From the NCBI GenBank assembly GCA_021371795.1, contig JAJFVK010000006.1, forward strand, positions 148,032-212,031: 64,000 nt of DNA. The letters run 5' to 3'. The DNA comes from Planctomycetaceae bacterium. GTDB taxonomy: Bacteria > Planctomycetota > Phycisphaerae > Sedimentisphaerales > UBA12454. Position 1 is the first letter of the stretch; each line of letters begins with the position of its first letter. Shown one piece after another: positions 44,098 to 52,765 of the stretch. The position numbers were made by a program, and so were the translations under genes. The notes below the pieces were generated by a model, which worked only from the letters and a program-made list of their open reading frames with translations, was not told the DNA's origin and ran no database searches.

Positions 44098-45345
44098 TTA
44101 TCTTCCTGAAATTTCGAGAATAGCTTTTTCGATTCTTACAAGGGCTTCCTCTATATCGTTTTTTTTATGTGAGTAGTTTACATAAGGAACATGGTACATT
44201 GAAATATTATTTTTATAACAAGCATTGAAAAATGCCTGCTTAGTCTTAAAATCTGCGAAATTGATATAAGGGCAAACATTAAATCCTTTTATTGTTGCGT
44301 CTACTTTATATTTTACAAACAGGCTGTTTACCTTTGGCCAAATAGTTTCTGCAATCTGCCAAAGATACGGGATAACATTATTGTTTTTAATAAAATTTAT
44401 ACAAGCTTTAGCCGAGGCAAGTGAAAGCGTTTCCCCTCCAAAAGTTGAGGAAATCCCAATTTTTCTTGAGGAATCTATGAGTTCACTTTTACCAAGATAA
44501 GCTGATAATGGCATTCCATTCGACAATCCTTTACTGAAAACCGCCAAGTCGGGCATAAAATCAAAGTACTGATGAGCTCCGCCCAGTGCTAATCTGAAAC
44601 CGGTAACGATTTCATCCATAATCATAAGTGAGCCATATTTCTGAGTAAGAATCCTGATTTGGGGCAAAAAATCTTTTCCTTTTGCCATTTCGGGGTAATC
44701 TGGTGCAATTACAACAGCGGCAATATCCTTACCGTATTTTGAAAAAGTCTGTTCCCATGTGGTAGTATTTGCCCATGGCAGGGCACTGTGCAATGCGAGG
44801 ATTTCTTCGGGCAAGCCAGCCTCTGCTCGAGCGTTTGTCAAACCTGCTGGTTTGAACCCTGAATTAGTAAAACTGTTTAGCCAGCCATTGTAACCACAGT
44901 GAATTATTTTTTTACGACCAGTAGCATTTCTTGCGATTTTAATGCATGCTGCTATGGCTTCTCCACCGGTTTTCAAAAATCGTACTCGTTCGGCGCACGG
45001 GATATTATCTACCAAGAGTTCAGCAACTTCACCTTCGAGCTGATGCGGATGACCAAAAACAATCCCATTTTTTAACTGATTTATAATAGCTTCGTCTGTT
45101 TGCGGAAAACAATAACCCAGTAAAACAGGGCCTAAGCCGTTACGAAAATCTATATATTCATTTCCATCTAAATCCCATACTCTGCATCCTTTGCCTCTTG
45201 CGATTTGTGCAGGCTCGGAATCTTCGAATAAGGGCGTTTTTGAACTCGTTGAAGTGCCCTGAGGGATATACTTGGTGCTTTCGTGATATTTACGCCACGA
45301 TAGAGGCGCACCTCTTACCGCCTGATTGGTTCCATCGTTTTTCAT
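44098..45345 (-). CDS. Class III PLP aminotransferase (glutamate-1-semialdehyde aminotransferase-like)
   Basis: 415 aa from ATG 45345, with AAAGGTAAG just upstream; a GTG at 45363 is in frame but lies over that ribosome site. The family signature is MIMDEIVTGFRLALGG with PLP lysine in VFSKGLSNGMPLSAYLG; RFLKTGGEAIAACIKIARNA matches the GSA-type phosphate-binding region. It is first in the minus-strand operon, just downstream of the LacI-type operator, so it is probably a catabolic enzyme and not hemL of haem synthesis. Confidence 0.9.
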   Translation of the reverse strand: MKNDGTNQAVRGAPLSWRKYHESTKYIPQGTSTSSKTPLFEDSEPAQIARGKGCRVWDLDGNEYIDFRNGLGPVLLGYCFPQTDEAIINQLKNGIVFGHPHQLEGEVAELLVDNIPCAERVRFLKTGGEAIAACIKIARNATGRKKIIHCGYNGWLNSFTNSGFKPAGLTNARAEAGLPEEILALHSALPWANTTTWEQTFSKYGKDIAAVVIAPDYPEMAKGKDFLPQIRILTQKYGSLMIMDEIVTGFRLALGGAHQYFDFMPDLAVFSKGLSNGMPLSAYLGKSELIDSSRKIGISSTFGGETLSLASAKACINFIKNNNVIPYLWQIAETIWPKVNSLFVKYKVDATIKGFNVCPYINFADFKTKQAFFNACYKNNISMYHVPYVNYSHKKNDIEEALVRIEKAILEISGR

Positions 45346-45495
45346 AGTCTTACCTTTAATCACTTTAAGTATAAATATGCATGCTGCTGAAAAATTAAAT
45401 AATTACTTACAGAATCATTTTAATAAAAAGAGCAAATTAAATCAATAGTTTTATAAATTTATTTTTTTAAAAAAGTATACAAAAGAATAGTTTTG

Positions 45496-45509
45496 TGTAA
45501 GTGCTTGCA
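45496..45509. promoter_or_regulatory. LacI-family operator between divergent operons
   Basis: TGTAAGTGCTTGCA, an inverted repeat TGYAAG-N2-CTTRCA of the form bound by LacI/GalR/CcpA-type regulators. It is 151 bases before the minus-strand operon start and 127 before the lacI-type gene, and overlaps promoter-like sequence read leftward (TTGCAA... TATTCT). It probably serves for repression of the aminotransferase operon and autoregulation. Confidence 0.7.
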
Positions 45510-45635
45510 ATTGATAGTGTTACGAAATAAAAACTTTTTTATGTGTTTTTTAAAAAAAAGCTTGAAAAGGTTTTGGATTATTAGTAATATAGTTGTAAAC
45601 AATTAATTATAAATTAGGCATATGGAAAATTAACT

Positions 45636-46775
45636 ATGTCAAACGTAATTACGACAATGGATGTGGCTAAAAGGGTTGGAGTAGCCCGCTCTACAGTAAT
45701 AAATGTTTTGAATAAAAAACATTCTTCACGGTATTCCGATGATACGCGAAAAAAGATATTCGAAGCTGCCGATGAAATTGGTTACAACATCGATTTAATG
45801 GCTCGTGCCATTAAAAGTACCTTGAAGCATATCGGTTTTGTTACCAGCGGCATAGATGGGCTTGACACATCTGTTATGAGAGAAATTCTAAATGGCAGTG
45901 AACGGGCGGCAAATGAACAAGGCTACCTGGTAATGTCCACCGGGTTGTCAAATAAGCTTTATCACAAACTCGATGACTGCATACGCGAAGCAAATGACAA
46001 CACTCAAAAGATTATAAATCTGATATCAAGCAGAATTTTAGACGGTTTGTTGATTGATAAGACCCGGCTTGCAGACCCCCAATTGGAACTGCTCCAAAAA
46101 TCAAAAGTTCCTTTTGTGGTTATTAATAGTTCGCCTGTCATGGAAAGACAACTGCATCAGTCGCTATATTGGGTTGGAATTGACCATAAAAAAGGCGGCC
46201 AGATTGCTACGGAGTACTTAATCGGCTATGGACATAAGCGAATAGCAATGATAATTCCTGCCATATCTCATTACAGGCTATATGACAAAAATGACCAGAT
46301 TGTCGATTTTGGTCCGGGAATGGTTCTCGACCGTTCAATGGGCTATAAAGCTGCTTTGCAGAATTCAGGTTTTGAAGTTAATGATGATTTAATATTTGAA
46401 GCTTCGCCTTCAGAACGCATGTCTTTGTTGAAAGTAGTTGACCAAATTTTAAGACTGGAAAACAGGCCTACCGCAATATTTGTGGCTGATGACAACATGG
46501 CAGTATTGACTATAAACTATTTGAGGGAAAGAGGTTTTAAGGTTCCTGGAGATTTTTCCATTTTAGGTTATGGCAATTTATCTGCCTGTTATTCGGCGGT
46601 ACCAAAATTAACCACAGTAGATATCCCATGGGCAGAGATGGGTTATATGGGGTTTAAAATACTTGTCTCGCTACTGCTGAATAAAGATAAAGAACAGGTT
46701 GAGCATTTTAATATTTTAGAGCCGGAGTTATTGGAGGGTGCCTCTGTATCGGCTCCATGTGATAGAAATAAATAA
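45636..46775 (+). CDS. LacI-family transcriptional regulator
   Basis: 379 aa. The N-terminal HTH TTMDVAKRVGVARSTVINVL and hinge region are followed by a periplasmic-binding-protein-like domain (IGFVTSGIDGLD, LLIDKTRLAD, GIDHKKGGQIATEYLIGYGH, AIFVADDNMAV). The sugar ligand cannot be read. It is divergent from the aminotransferase/amidohydrolase operon, with an operator-like palindrome between, and is followed after 21 bases by the pseudopilin gene, so it probably controls both directions. Confidence 0.94.
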   Translation: MSNVITTMDVAKRVGVARSTVINVLNKKHSSRYSDDTRKKIFEAADEIGYNIDLMARAIKSTLKHIGFVTSGIDGLDTSVMREILNGSERAANEQGYLVMSTGLSNKLYHKLDDCIREANDNTQKIINLISSRILDGLLIDKTRLADPQLELLQKSKVPFVVINSSPVMERQLHQSLYWVGIDHKKGGQIATEYLIGYGHKRIAMIIPAISHYRLYDKNDQIVDFGPGMVLDRSMGYKAALQNSGFEVNDDLIFEASPSERMSLLKVVDQILRLENRPTAIFVADDNMAVLTINYLRERGFKVPGDFSILGYGNLSACYSAVPKLTTVDIPWAEMGYMGFKILVSLLLNKDKEQVEHFNILEPELLEGASVSAPCDRNK

Positions 46776-46796
46776 AAATTATTAACGGAGAGGATT

Positions 46797-47678
46797 ATGA
46801 AAAGAAAAAAGTTGATGAGGGCAAAGGCATTTACTCTTGTTGAATTGCTGGTTGTTATTTCGATTATGGCGATGTTGCTGGCTATTTTGATGCCGGCTTT
46901 GCAAAAGACACAGGAATCAGCCCGAAAAGTGGTTTGTTCGAGCAATCAGAAGCAAGTAAGTGCGGGATTTTCTCTTTATTGCACAGCAAATGGAGGCCTA
47001 TTGCCTCCTTACATGACAACTCCGGTTTATGAGCCAAATCATACATGGTTTGCGCTAATTAGTCATTATTTCAGCCAAACAATAAAAAAAGTGGGAAATA
47101 CAGAAGTTGCAGTGCTTATCTGTCCTTCGAGAAGGGCAAAATATCCAAAAACACTTGGCACTCAGCCTAATATGGAAGGGACATTTGCAGCTGTTGATTA
47201 TGGGGTCAATTATGGAATGAATGAAGGTTTGATTAATGCTGTACTGCCGTTTAGTTCAAGTACTGTTATTCGTTATCCCTGGTCGGCTTCTCCGCCTAAC
47301 GGCTATGGGGGGGTAACGTCTGCTAAATACGAAGAGGTTCGTAATCCCAGTCAGATTTTTTTGGCAATGGACTCAGCAGTTTATAAAACGGGAGAAGGTT
47401 ATCGTGTTGGTCCTGTAATTTTTGCGCCTTATAACTACGAATCAAAAAGAGAAAATCAAAAAAGCACGCACCCACTGGATTATGATTTTGATGGCGATGG
47501 GCTGTTAGACAGCAATAAAGCAATATTAGAAGGAAAATCTTCGGAATTGCCATATGCGTATAATGGTTCCGACCATAAACGGCATGGTTCGGGTCCTGTA
47601 GTAATATTTGTAGACGGCCATGTAAGGCAGGTGAGGACTGCAGACTGGATTGAAAAAGACCATTGGGCATGGAAATGA
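46797..47678 (+). CDS. Type II pseudopilin-like secreted protein (planctomycete H-X9-DG family)
   Basis: 293 aa. The N-terminus KAFTLVELLVVISIMAML is a class III signal peptide with Ala instead of the usual Gly before the cleavage-site Phe. Then comes the planctomycete-specific pattern AILMPALQKTQESARKVVCS and a C-terminal GSDHKRHG then VVIFVDGHV, as in the H-X9-DG families. Such proteins occur in many copies in planctomycete genomes next to extracellular enzyme genes; the function is unknown. A strong GGAGAGG precedes the ATG. Confidence 0.9.
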   Translation: MKRKKLMRAKAFTLVELLVVISIMAMLLAILMPALQKTQESARKVVCSSNQKQVSAGFSLYCTANGGLLPPYMTTPVYEPNHTWFALISHYFSQTIKKVGNTEVAVLICPSRRAKYPKTLGTQPNMEGTFAAVDYGVNYGMNEGLINAVLPFSSSTVIRYPWSASPPNGYGGVTSAKYEEVRNPSQIFLAMDSAVYKTGEGYRVGPVIFAPYNYESKRENQKSTHPLDYDFDGDGLLDSNKAILEGKSSELPYAYNGSDHKRHGSGPVVIFVDGHVRQVRTADWIEKDHWAWK

Positions 47679-47709
47679 TTAGCGAGTTTTTTTATAAGGA
47701 GGAATAGTA

Positions 47710-48708
47710 ATGATGAAAAAGAAAATACCGTATAAATTATATCTGATGTTTTTAACTGTTTTTATTTCAACCGGTATGTGTGAAACATTGCTATGGAAAG
47801 TTGATTTTGAAAATGGTTTTACTCCCGCAGTTGGCGGTGGTACGGTCGATATTGTCGGCCAGGGTACATATGTAAATATATTATATGATAACGACCTGCA
47901 AAGCAATGTAGTGCAGGTCGGTCTGCCCGGCGTTACAGGTAGTCCTGCCTGTCGTTTGTCTTATACGAATATAGACTCTTCGATATTTGGCAAACGCGGT
48001 AAAGTAACGCTCAAATTTAAAATTGATACATCTTTAGAAACGCAGACTAATACGGCATTTGTCAGTGCCAATCCAGGTACAGGTTCAATTTATTATCCTT
48101 ACTGGTGGATGGCTTTTGCAACAACGCCTGACATCGTTACTGGTGATCCTGTATATGATTATCCTCTTACAACGACCTGCCAGATAACAGGTGATCCTTA
48201 CAGTGGTGCTCGTTATTATCCGCCGTCAGCGGGAATTTATCCGCCGCAACCTTCGGGTGAGCCTGCTTTGCAGGACAGACTACCTTATGGAATAACTGCA
48301 GGTTGGCATACTTTTGAGTTGATTTGGGCGCAGGTTGAAGAGGGGGACCCGAATGTTTGGGGTGTTCCGCGAACGCGTGCAGATTTAAGAATTTCCATCG
48401 ATACAGATCCTAACCTTGTTCTTGAATACAAAAATGCTCTTTGGCATCCGCCGGGTTTATTTACATTGCTTAATATTGGTTGTCAATGGCTTGGCAGCGG
48501 GTCAGCGACTTATCAAGCAGGTTTGTCAAACAGGTTCATAGATGATGTTTGTATCTGGAGCTATGACCCTCCTCAATGCGGCGCTCTTGGTACGGTTTAT
48601 ATCGAAGGCGATATTAATAAGGATTGCAAGTTACAGATCAAGGACTTTGCCCTGCTTGGACAGGATTGGATTAAATGTAATGACCCTAATAATATTGATT
48701 GTCAATAA
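47710..48708 (+). CDS. Secreted LamG-like protein with dockerin-like tail
   Basis: 332 aa. The signal peptide is about residues 1-24 (YLMFLTVFISTGMCE). One LamG-like domain opens LLWKVDFENGFTPAVGGGTV and includes WHTFELIW and LLNIGCQWLGSG. The C-terminal 35 residues GDINKDCKLQIKDFALLG and DWIKCNDPNN form one dockerin/EF-hand-like calcium loop with Asp/Asn ligands, followed by the W-KC-DP-N motif common in Phycisphaerae. It may attach to a surface scaffold. GGAGGAATAG precedes the start. Confidence 0.85.
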   Translation: MMKKKIPYKLYLMFLTVFISTGMCETLLWKVDFENGFTPAVGGGTVDIVGQGTYVNILYDNDLQSNVVQVGLPGVTGSPACRLSYTNIDSSIFGKRGKVTLKFKIDTSLETQTNTAFVSANPGTGSIYYPYWWMAFATTPDIVTGDPVYDYPLTTTCQITGDPYSGARYYPPSAGIYPPQPSGEPALQDRLPYGITAGWHTFELIWAQVEEGDPNVWGVPRTRADLRISIDTDPNLVLEYKNALWHPPGLFTLLNIGCQWLGSGSATYQAGLSNRFIDDVCIWSYDPPQCGALGTVYIEGDINKDCKLQIKDFALLGQDWIKCNDPNNIDCQ

Positions 48709-48722
48709 GCGAGGATGGTAAG

Positions 48723-49700
48723 ATGAAGAAAATAAATAATTTAATATTTATCGTAAGTATATTTTTAACTTTGAATTCCGCGTTTTCAACATTTGGCGCG
48801 GTGAGATGGTCTGTTGATTTTGAAAATGGGTTTACCGCCTCTGATGGAACTGCTGTTATAAATTTGGGAAATCTCAGTAATCCATTTGATAGTAATCAGC
48901 AGGTTTATCTTTTGTACGACAGCAGTAAAGCAAGCAATGTACTGCGAGTTAAAAGAAACTGGCAGGGAAGCAATGCAAGGCTTCACTATCAAGACCTTGC
49001 GGCGTCTGTTTTCGGAGAGAGCGGAAAAGTAACTCTCGATTTCAAAATACCAGCAGAATTGGATCCTAATTTTAACAATATTTGTTTTGTTAATCCTTCC
49101 GAACTGACAGGTGAATCGGCTACGCTACAGAACCACTGGTGGATTGGTTTAGGGGGAGCTTCTGAAACTCCTAACAAAAATTTGGTAGCGATTCGTTCAG
49201 GTTGCTATTGGCCTATAGTTGATGCCGGGAATTATACGAAAACAACATATAATTATATGCAGCAAATACCTGTTTTTGAAAGCGGATGGCATAGTTATGA
49301 ATTTATATGGTATCGCACAGAAGATAATGATCCTGAACGCGACCGCGCGGATATTATGGTAAAAATTGATGGCGAGGTTGCCTTGGCTATGCACAATGCT
49401 TACTGGACTTGGCCGGGCAGTACAAAGGTTGCGATAGGATGTGAATATATGGGTTCACCTCTTGCTCCAACCCGTCAGGCAGGTTACGCAGATAATGCGG
49501 AAAATCCGGTATTAATAGATAATGTCAAAGTGTGGGATTATACGCCTTTAATATGTGGTCAACCTGGAGTGATGGAGTATATGGATGCTGACATAAATAA
49601 CGATTGCTATATAGGTTTAAGTGATATGAAGGTTTTAGCTGAAAATTGGCTGAAATGTACCGATCCTGAAAACACAGAATGTGACGAATATTGGCGTTAA
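48723..49700 (+). CDS. Secreted LamG-like protein with dockerin-like tail (paralogue)
   Basis: 325 aa from ATG 48723 (GAGGATGG upstream); an in-frame codon 8 residues earlier overlaps the previous stop and is not used. The signal peptide is near residues 1-25 (IFIVSIFLTLNSAFS). The LamG-like domain opens RWSVDFENGFTASDGTAVIN. The tail MDADINNDCYIGLSDMKVLA then NWLKCTDPEN is a second dockerin-like copy. It is a clear tandem relative of the preceding gene with diverged sequence. Confidence 0.85.
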   Translation: MKKINNLIFIVSIFLTLNSAFSTFGAVRWSVDFENGFTASDGTAVINLGNLSNPFDSNQQVYLLYDSSKASNVLRVKRNWQGSNARLHYQDLAASVFGESGKVTLDFKIPAELDPNFNNICFVNPSELTGESATLQNHWWIGLGGASETPNKNLVAIRSGCYWPIVDAGNYTKTTYNYMQQIPVFESGWHSYEFIWYRTEDNDPERDRADIMVKIDGEVALAMHNAYWTWPGSTKVAIGCEYMGSPLAPTRQAGYADNAENPVLIDNVKVWDYTPLICGQPGVMEYMDADINNDCYIGLSDMKVLAENWLKCTDPENTECDEYWR

Positions 49701-49753
49701 TTTGAAAGGAAAGGAGGTATCTAAACGAAAGATATATTTTAGTACTTAGTTTT

Positions 49754-49785
49754 TACAGGTGTGTTGCCTGTAGAGAAGATTTTTT
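49754..49785 (+). terminator. Hairpin with T-run before the PEP-CTERM gene
   Basis: TACAGG-N7-CCTGTA followed 7 bases later by TTTTTT. Weak terminator or attenuator in the 103-bp spacer; the spacer also holds a perfect AAGGAGGT at 49711-49718 that has no start codon after it. Confidence 0.5.
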
Positions 49786-49803
49786 AATTGGAGGAATAGA
49801 GAA

Positions 49804-50643
49804 ATGAAGATGAAAAAATTGTTAGGTTTAGTTATTTTAATGGCAGCGGTACCAGCAATGGCGAGTGGCACTTGGTCCCTAGATTTTGAGAATGGGTTTA
49901 CAGCTTCCAGCGGCACCGCATTTGTCAATTATGGTGATTTGGCAAATCCAGGTAATACTGCACAGGAAGTTCATGTAGAAGCAGACCCTGTTAGGACAAA
50001 TAATACGGCTTTGGATATAGACATGATAAATACAACAACGCCGAGATCGTTGTTGGCTTATACAGGTACAGATTTTATCCCGACATATCAGAGCGGCACA
50101 CTTGATGTAGAATATTATCAATACCTTGATGCATACAACAGAAGTGCTATGTTATTTACAATGACAGATGGTACGCCCAGCGTTGCCGGTGACGAGTATA
50201 TAGGATTCAGCATTGTCAAGACCACGGCCGGTGGTTGGGGACTTGCGACGCTTGCTTACGACAACCTTAATGGCACAATGGTATTGACAAATACAACATA
50301 CGCTGCGCCGGCTTCGCTTTTTACCGCTGGCGGCTGGCATTCAATAAGCTTTACCTGGGAATCTATAGGCTATAGTGAAACGTTAGGAAGAAATGCAGCG
50401 GTAATAAACGCCTGGATTGACGAGATACAGGTAGCTGAGAATGTTACAGTAGGTTGGGCACAATTTGATACCAGTATGCTTACGGTCGGCTGCCGATGGC
50501 TTGGCTCTGGGACCAATGGTGCCAGTCAGCTTGACGGTAATGAGCGTGGAGATTTGATGGATAATTTAGTGGTAACTCCGGAACCCGCAACAGCTTTATT
50601 GCTGTTAATTGGTTCTACTGTTTTATTCAGGAAGAAAAAATAA
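49804..50643 (+). CDS. LamG-like protein with PEP-CTERM sorting signal
   Basis: 279 aa. The signal peptide is residues 1-20 (LLGLVILMAAVPAMAS). The LamG-like domain opens TWSLDFENGFTASSGTAFVN and includes WHSISFTWES and LTVGCRWLGSG. The C-terminus VTPEPATALLLLIGSTVLFR followed by KKK is a PEP-CTERM signal: PEP motif, hydrophobic helix, basic end. It would be processed and anchored or released by an exosortase/archaeosortase-type enzyme; no such gene is in the window. Confidence 0.9.
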   Translation: MKMKKLLGLVILMAAVPAMASGTWSLDFENGFTASSGTAFVNYGDLANPGNTAQEVHVEADPVRTNNTALDIDMINTTTPRSLLAYTGTDFIPTYQSGTLDVEYYQYLDAYNRSAMLFTMTDGTPSVAGDEYIGFSIVKTTAGGWGLATLAYDNLNGTMVLTNTTYAAPASLFTAGGWHSISFTWESIGYSETLGRNAAVINAWIDEIQVAENVTVGWAQFDTSMLTVGCRWLGSGTNGASQLDGNERGDLMDNLVVTPEPATALLLLIGSTVLFRKKK

Positions 50644-50693
50644 TTTCTCTTTGGTTGCAAAACTGAAGTCTTATATAAACCATGAAGGTTATC

Positions 50694-50727
50694 AAAGGCG
50701 TCAGCGGCGCTGACGCCTTTATTTTAT
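50694..50727 (+). terminator. Strong rho-independent terminator
   Basis: AAAGGCGTCAGC-GGC-GCTGACGCCTTT, a perfect 12-bp stem with a 3-base loop followed by ATTTTAT. It ends the LamG operon and separates it from the symporter gene. Confidence 0.85.
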
Positions 50728-50756
50728 CGATTTTTGAATCACGGAGATAGTGTATT

Positions 50757-52730
50757 ATGCACTGGATTGATTGGACTATAGTTGCTGCCTTTTTATTTTT
50801 TCTTGTTTTAGTGGCATTACATACCAGCAAGTACACCAAAAGCGTAGCAGATTTTTTATCTGCCAATCGCTGTGCACGAAGATATCTTTTAGCAGTGGCT
50901 GGTGGTATGTCTTCGATAGCTGCAACCAGTGTTATGGGTTATTTTGAAATGTACTACAACAGCGGTTTCAGTGCTGCTTGGTGGCAATTAATGCCTTTGC
51001 CTATCGGCCTTTGTATAGCACTGTCAGGATGGGTTATCTACAGATTTCGTCAGACTCGCGCAATGACACTTGCTCAGTTTTTTGAAATGCGTTACAGCAG
51101 GCGTTTCAGGATTTTCGCAGGTATTCTTTGCTTTGTTTCGGGGATTCTTAATTATGGAATATTTCCTGCAGTTACGGCAAGATTCTTTATTTATTTCTGC
51201 TCTTTGCCGCAGCAATTTGAGTTTTTCGGGATTACAATCAGTACGTTTGCGGTGGTTATGTTTACGCTGCTTTTTATAGCTCTGTTTTTTACTTTTACAG
51301 GCGGTCAAATTGCGGTAATGGTTACAGATTTTATACAAGGCTGTTTTTTTAATATCGTTTTTATAATTATTACGTTGTTCCTTTTATTTTCTTTCAAATG
51401 GCCTTTAATAACAGAATCTTTGTTTGCCGCTCCGGCAGGAGCAGCTCTTGTAAATCCTTTTCGCAGCGGCAAGCTTACAGAATTTAATTTTTGGTTTTTT
51501 GCGATTCTGGTTTTTTCTAATTTCTACAATTATATGGCATGGCAGGGGTCACAGGGCTATAACAGCGCCGCTCTGAGTCCTCACGAGGCAAGAATGGGCA
51601 AGATACTTTCAAGCTGGCGTGTAATAACGATATGGTTTACGTTTTTGCTTGTTCCGGTTTGTGTTCACGTTTTAATGCAAAATCCAAATTTTTCAAATAT
51701 TTCTTTACGAGTAAACGAAATTATAAATAGTGTTGATAATTCGGCCATAAAAGGACAATTGGTTGTACCGGTAAGTATGTCGTGTTTTTTACCTACGGGT
51801 TTACTTGGGCTGATGTGTGCTGCGATGTTGGCGGCGTGTATCACCAACGATGATACCTACCTGCATTCATGGGGCTGTATATTTATACAGGATGTCGTGA
51901 TGCCGTTTCATAATAAGCCTATTACGCCGAAGACTCATATGAAACTTCTAAGGATTTCAATTATTGGTGTAGCGGTATTCGCGTTTATTTTCAGCCTTGT
52001 ATTTCCACTCAAAGAGTATATTTTTATGTGGTTCGCAATTACCGGAGCAGTTTATTTGGGTGGGGCGGGAGCTGCGATTATAGGGGGACTGTATTGGAAA
52101 AAAGGTACTGCCGCTGGCGCATGGTCTGCTTTGATTACCGGCCTGGTACTATCACTGTCTGGCATTATAATAAGACAGGTTTATCCAAATTTCTTTCTCA
52201 ACGGTCAAAAAATTTATTTCCTTACTATGGTCGTTTCTGCTTTTGTATACATAGCCGTTTCATTGTTAAACCGGAAAGAAGATTTCAATATGGATAAAAT
52301 GCTGTATCGCGGCGATTATGCTCTGGATTCGGATACAAAAGCAAATCAAAACACAATTGCGAATAAAAAGTTTTCATTCAAAGAGATAGTGATTAAAAGA
52401 CTCGGAGTTAATGATGAGTTTACAAAATTAGACAAAGTAATTTATTTTGCGAGTATGATATGGAGTTTAGGCTGGTTTTTAGTTTTTCTAATCGGCACAA
52501 TTTATAATCTTGTACATAAAGGTGTTCCAGATAAATCATGGATAAATTTTTGGAAAGTTTATGTTGGCATTCTGGTTACAGCCGTTCTGGTATTTACAGT
52601 TTGGTATACTATAGGTGGGATAAGGGATATAAAAGAATTGTTCAAAAGCCTGCGCAATATCAAGAGAAACGATTCTGATGATGGTACGGTCATTCACAAT
52701 ATACCGGACAAGAGAATAAAATCAATGTAA
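50757..52730 (+). CDS. Sodium:solute symporter (SSS family)
   Basis: 657 aa with about 13-14 hydrophobic helices. Family blocks are the N-terminal substrate/Na-site region AVAGGMSSIAATSVMGYFEM, TGGQIAVMVTDFIQGCFF (TM5-6 signature) and the LGLMCAAMLAACITNDDTYL stretch. A C-terminal extension of about 150 residues ends in two further helices (IWSLGWFLVFLIGTIYN and VGILVTAVLVFTVWYT). It probably imports a sugar, amino sugar or sugar acid released by the neighbouring secreted enzymes. The next gene starts 35 bases later. Confidence 0.93.
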   Translation: MHWIDWTIVAAFLFFLVLVALHTSKYTKSVADFLSANRCARRYLLAVAGGMSSIAATSVMGYFEMYYNSGFSAAWWQLMPLPIGLCIALSGWVIYRFRQTRAMTLAQFFEMRYSRRFRIFAGILCFVSGILNYGIFPAVTARFFIYFCSLPQQFEFFGITISTFAVVMFTLLFIALFFTFTGGQIAVMVTDFIQGCFFNIVFIIITLFLLFSFKWPLITESLFAAPAGAALVNPFRSGKLTEFNFWFFAILVFSNFYNYMAWQGSQGYNSAALSPHEARMGKILSSWRVITIWFTFLLVPVCVHVLMQNPNFSNISLRVNEIINSVDNSAIKGQLVVPVSMSCFLPTGLLGLMCAAMLAACITNDDTYLHSWGCIFIQDVVMPFHNKPITPKTHMKLLRISIIGVAVFAFIFSLVFPLKEYIFMWFAITGAVYLGGAGAAIIGGLYWKKGTAAGAWSALITGLVLSLSGIIIRQVYPNFFLNGQKIYFLTMVVSAFVYIAVSLLNRKEDFNMDKMLYRGDYALDSDTKANQNTIANKKFSFKEIVIKRLGVNDEFTKLDKVIYFASMIWSLGWFLVFLIGTIYNLVHKGVPDKSWINFWKVYVGILVTAVLVFTVWYTIGGIRDIKELFKSLRNIKRNDSDDGTVIHNIPDKRIKSM

Positions 52731-52765
52731 TCGTAAAGTAAAATCTAATTTATAGGAGGATAATT

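Noticed and set aside
44098..45345. hemL (haem biosynthesis glutamate-1-semialdehyde aminotransferase)
   Set aside because: Family signature fits, but it sits in a LacI-controlled catabolic operon with amidohydrolases, so a haem role is unlikely.
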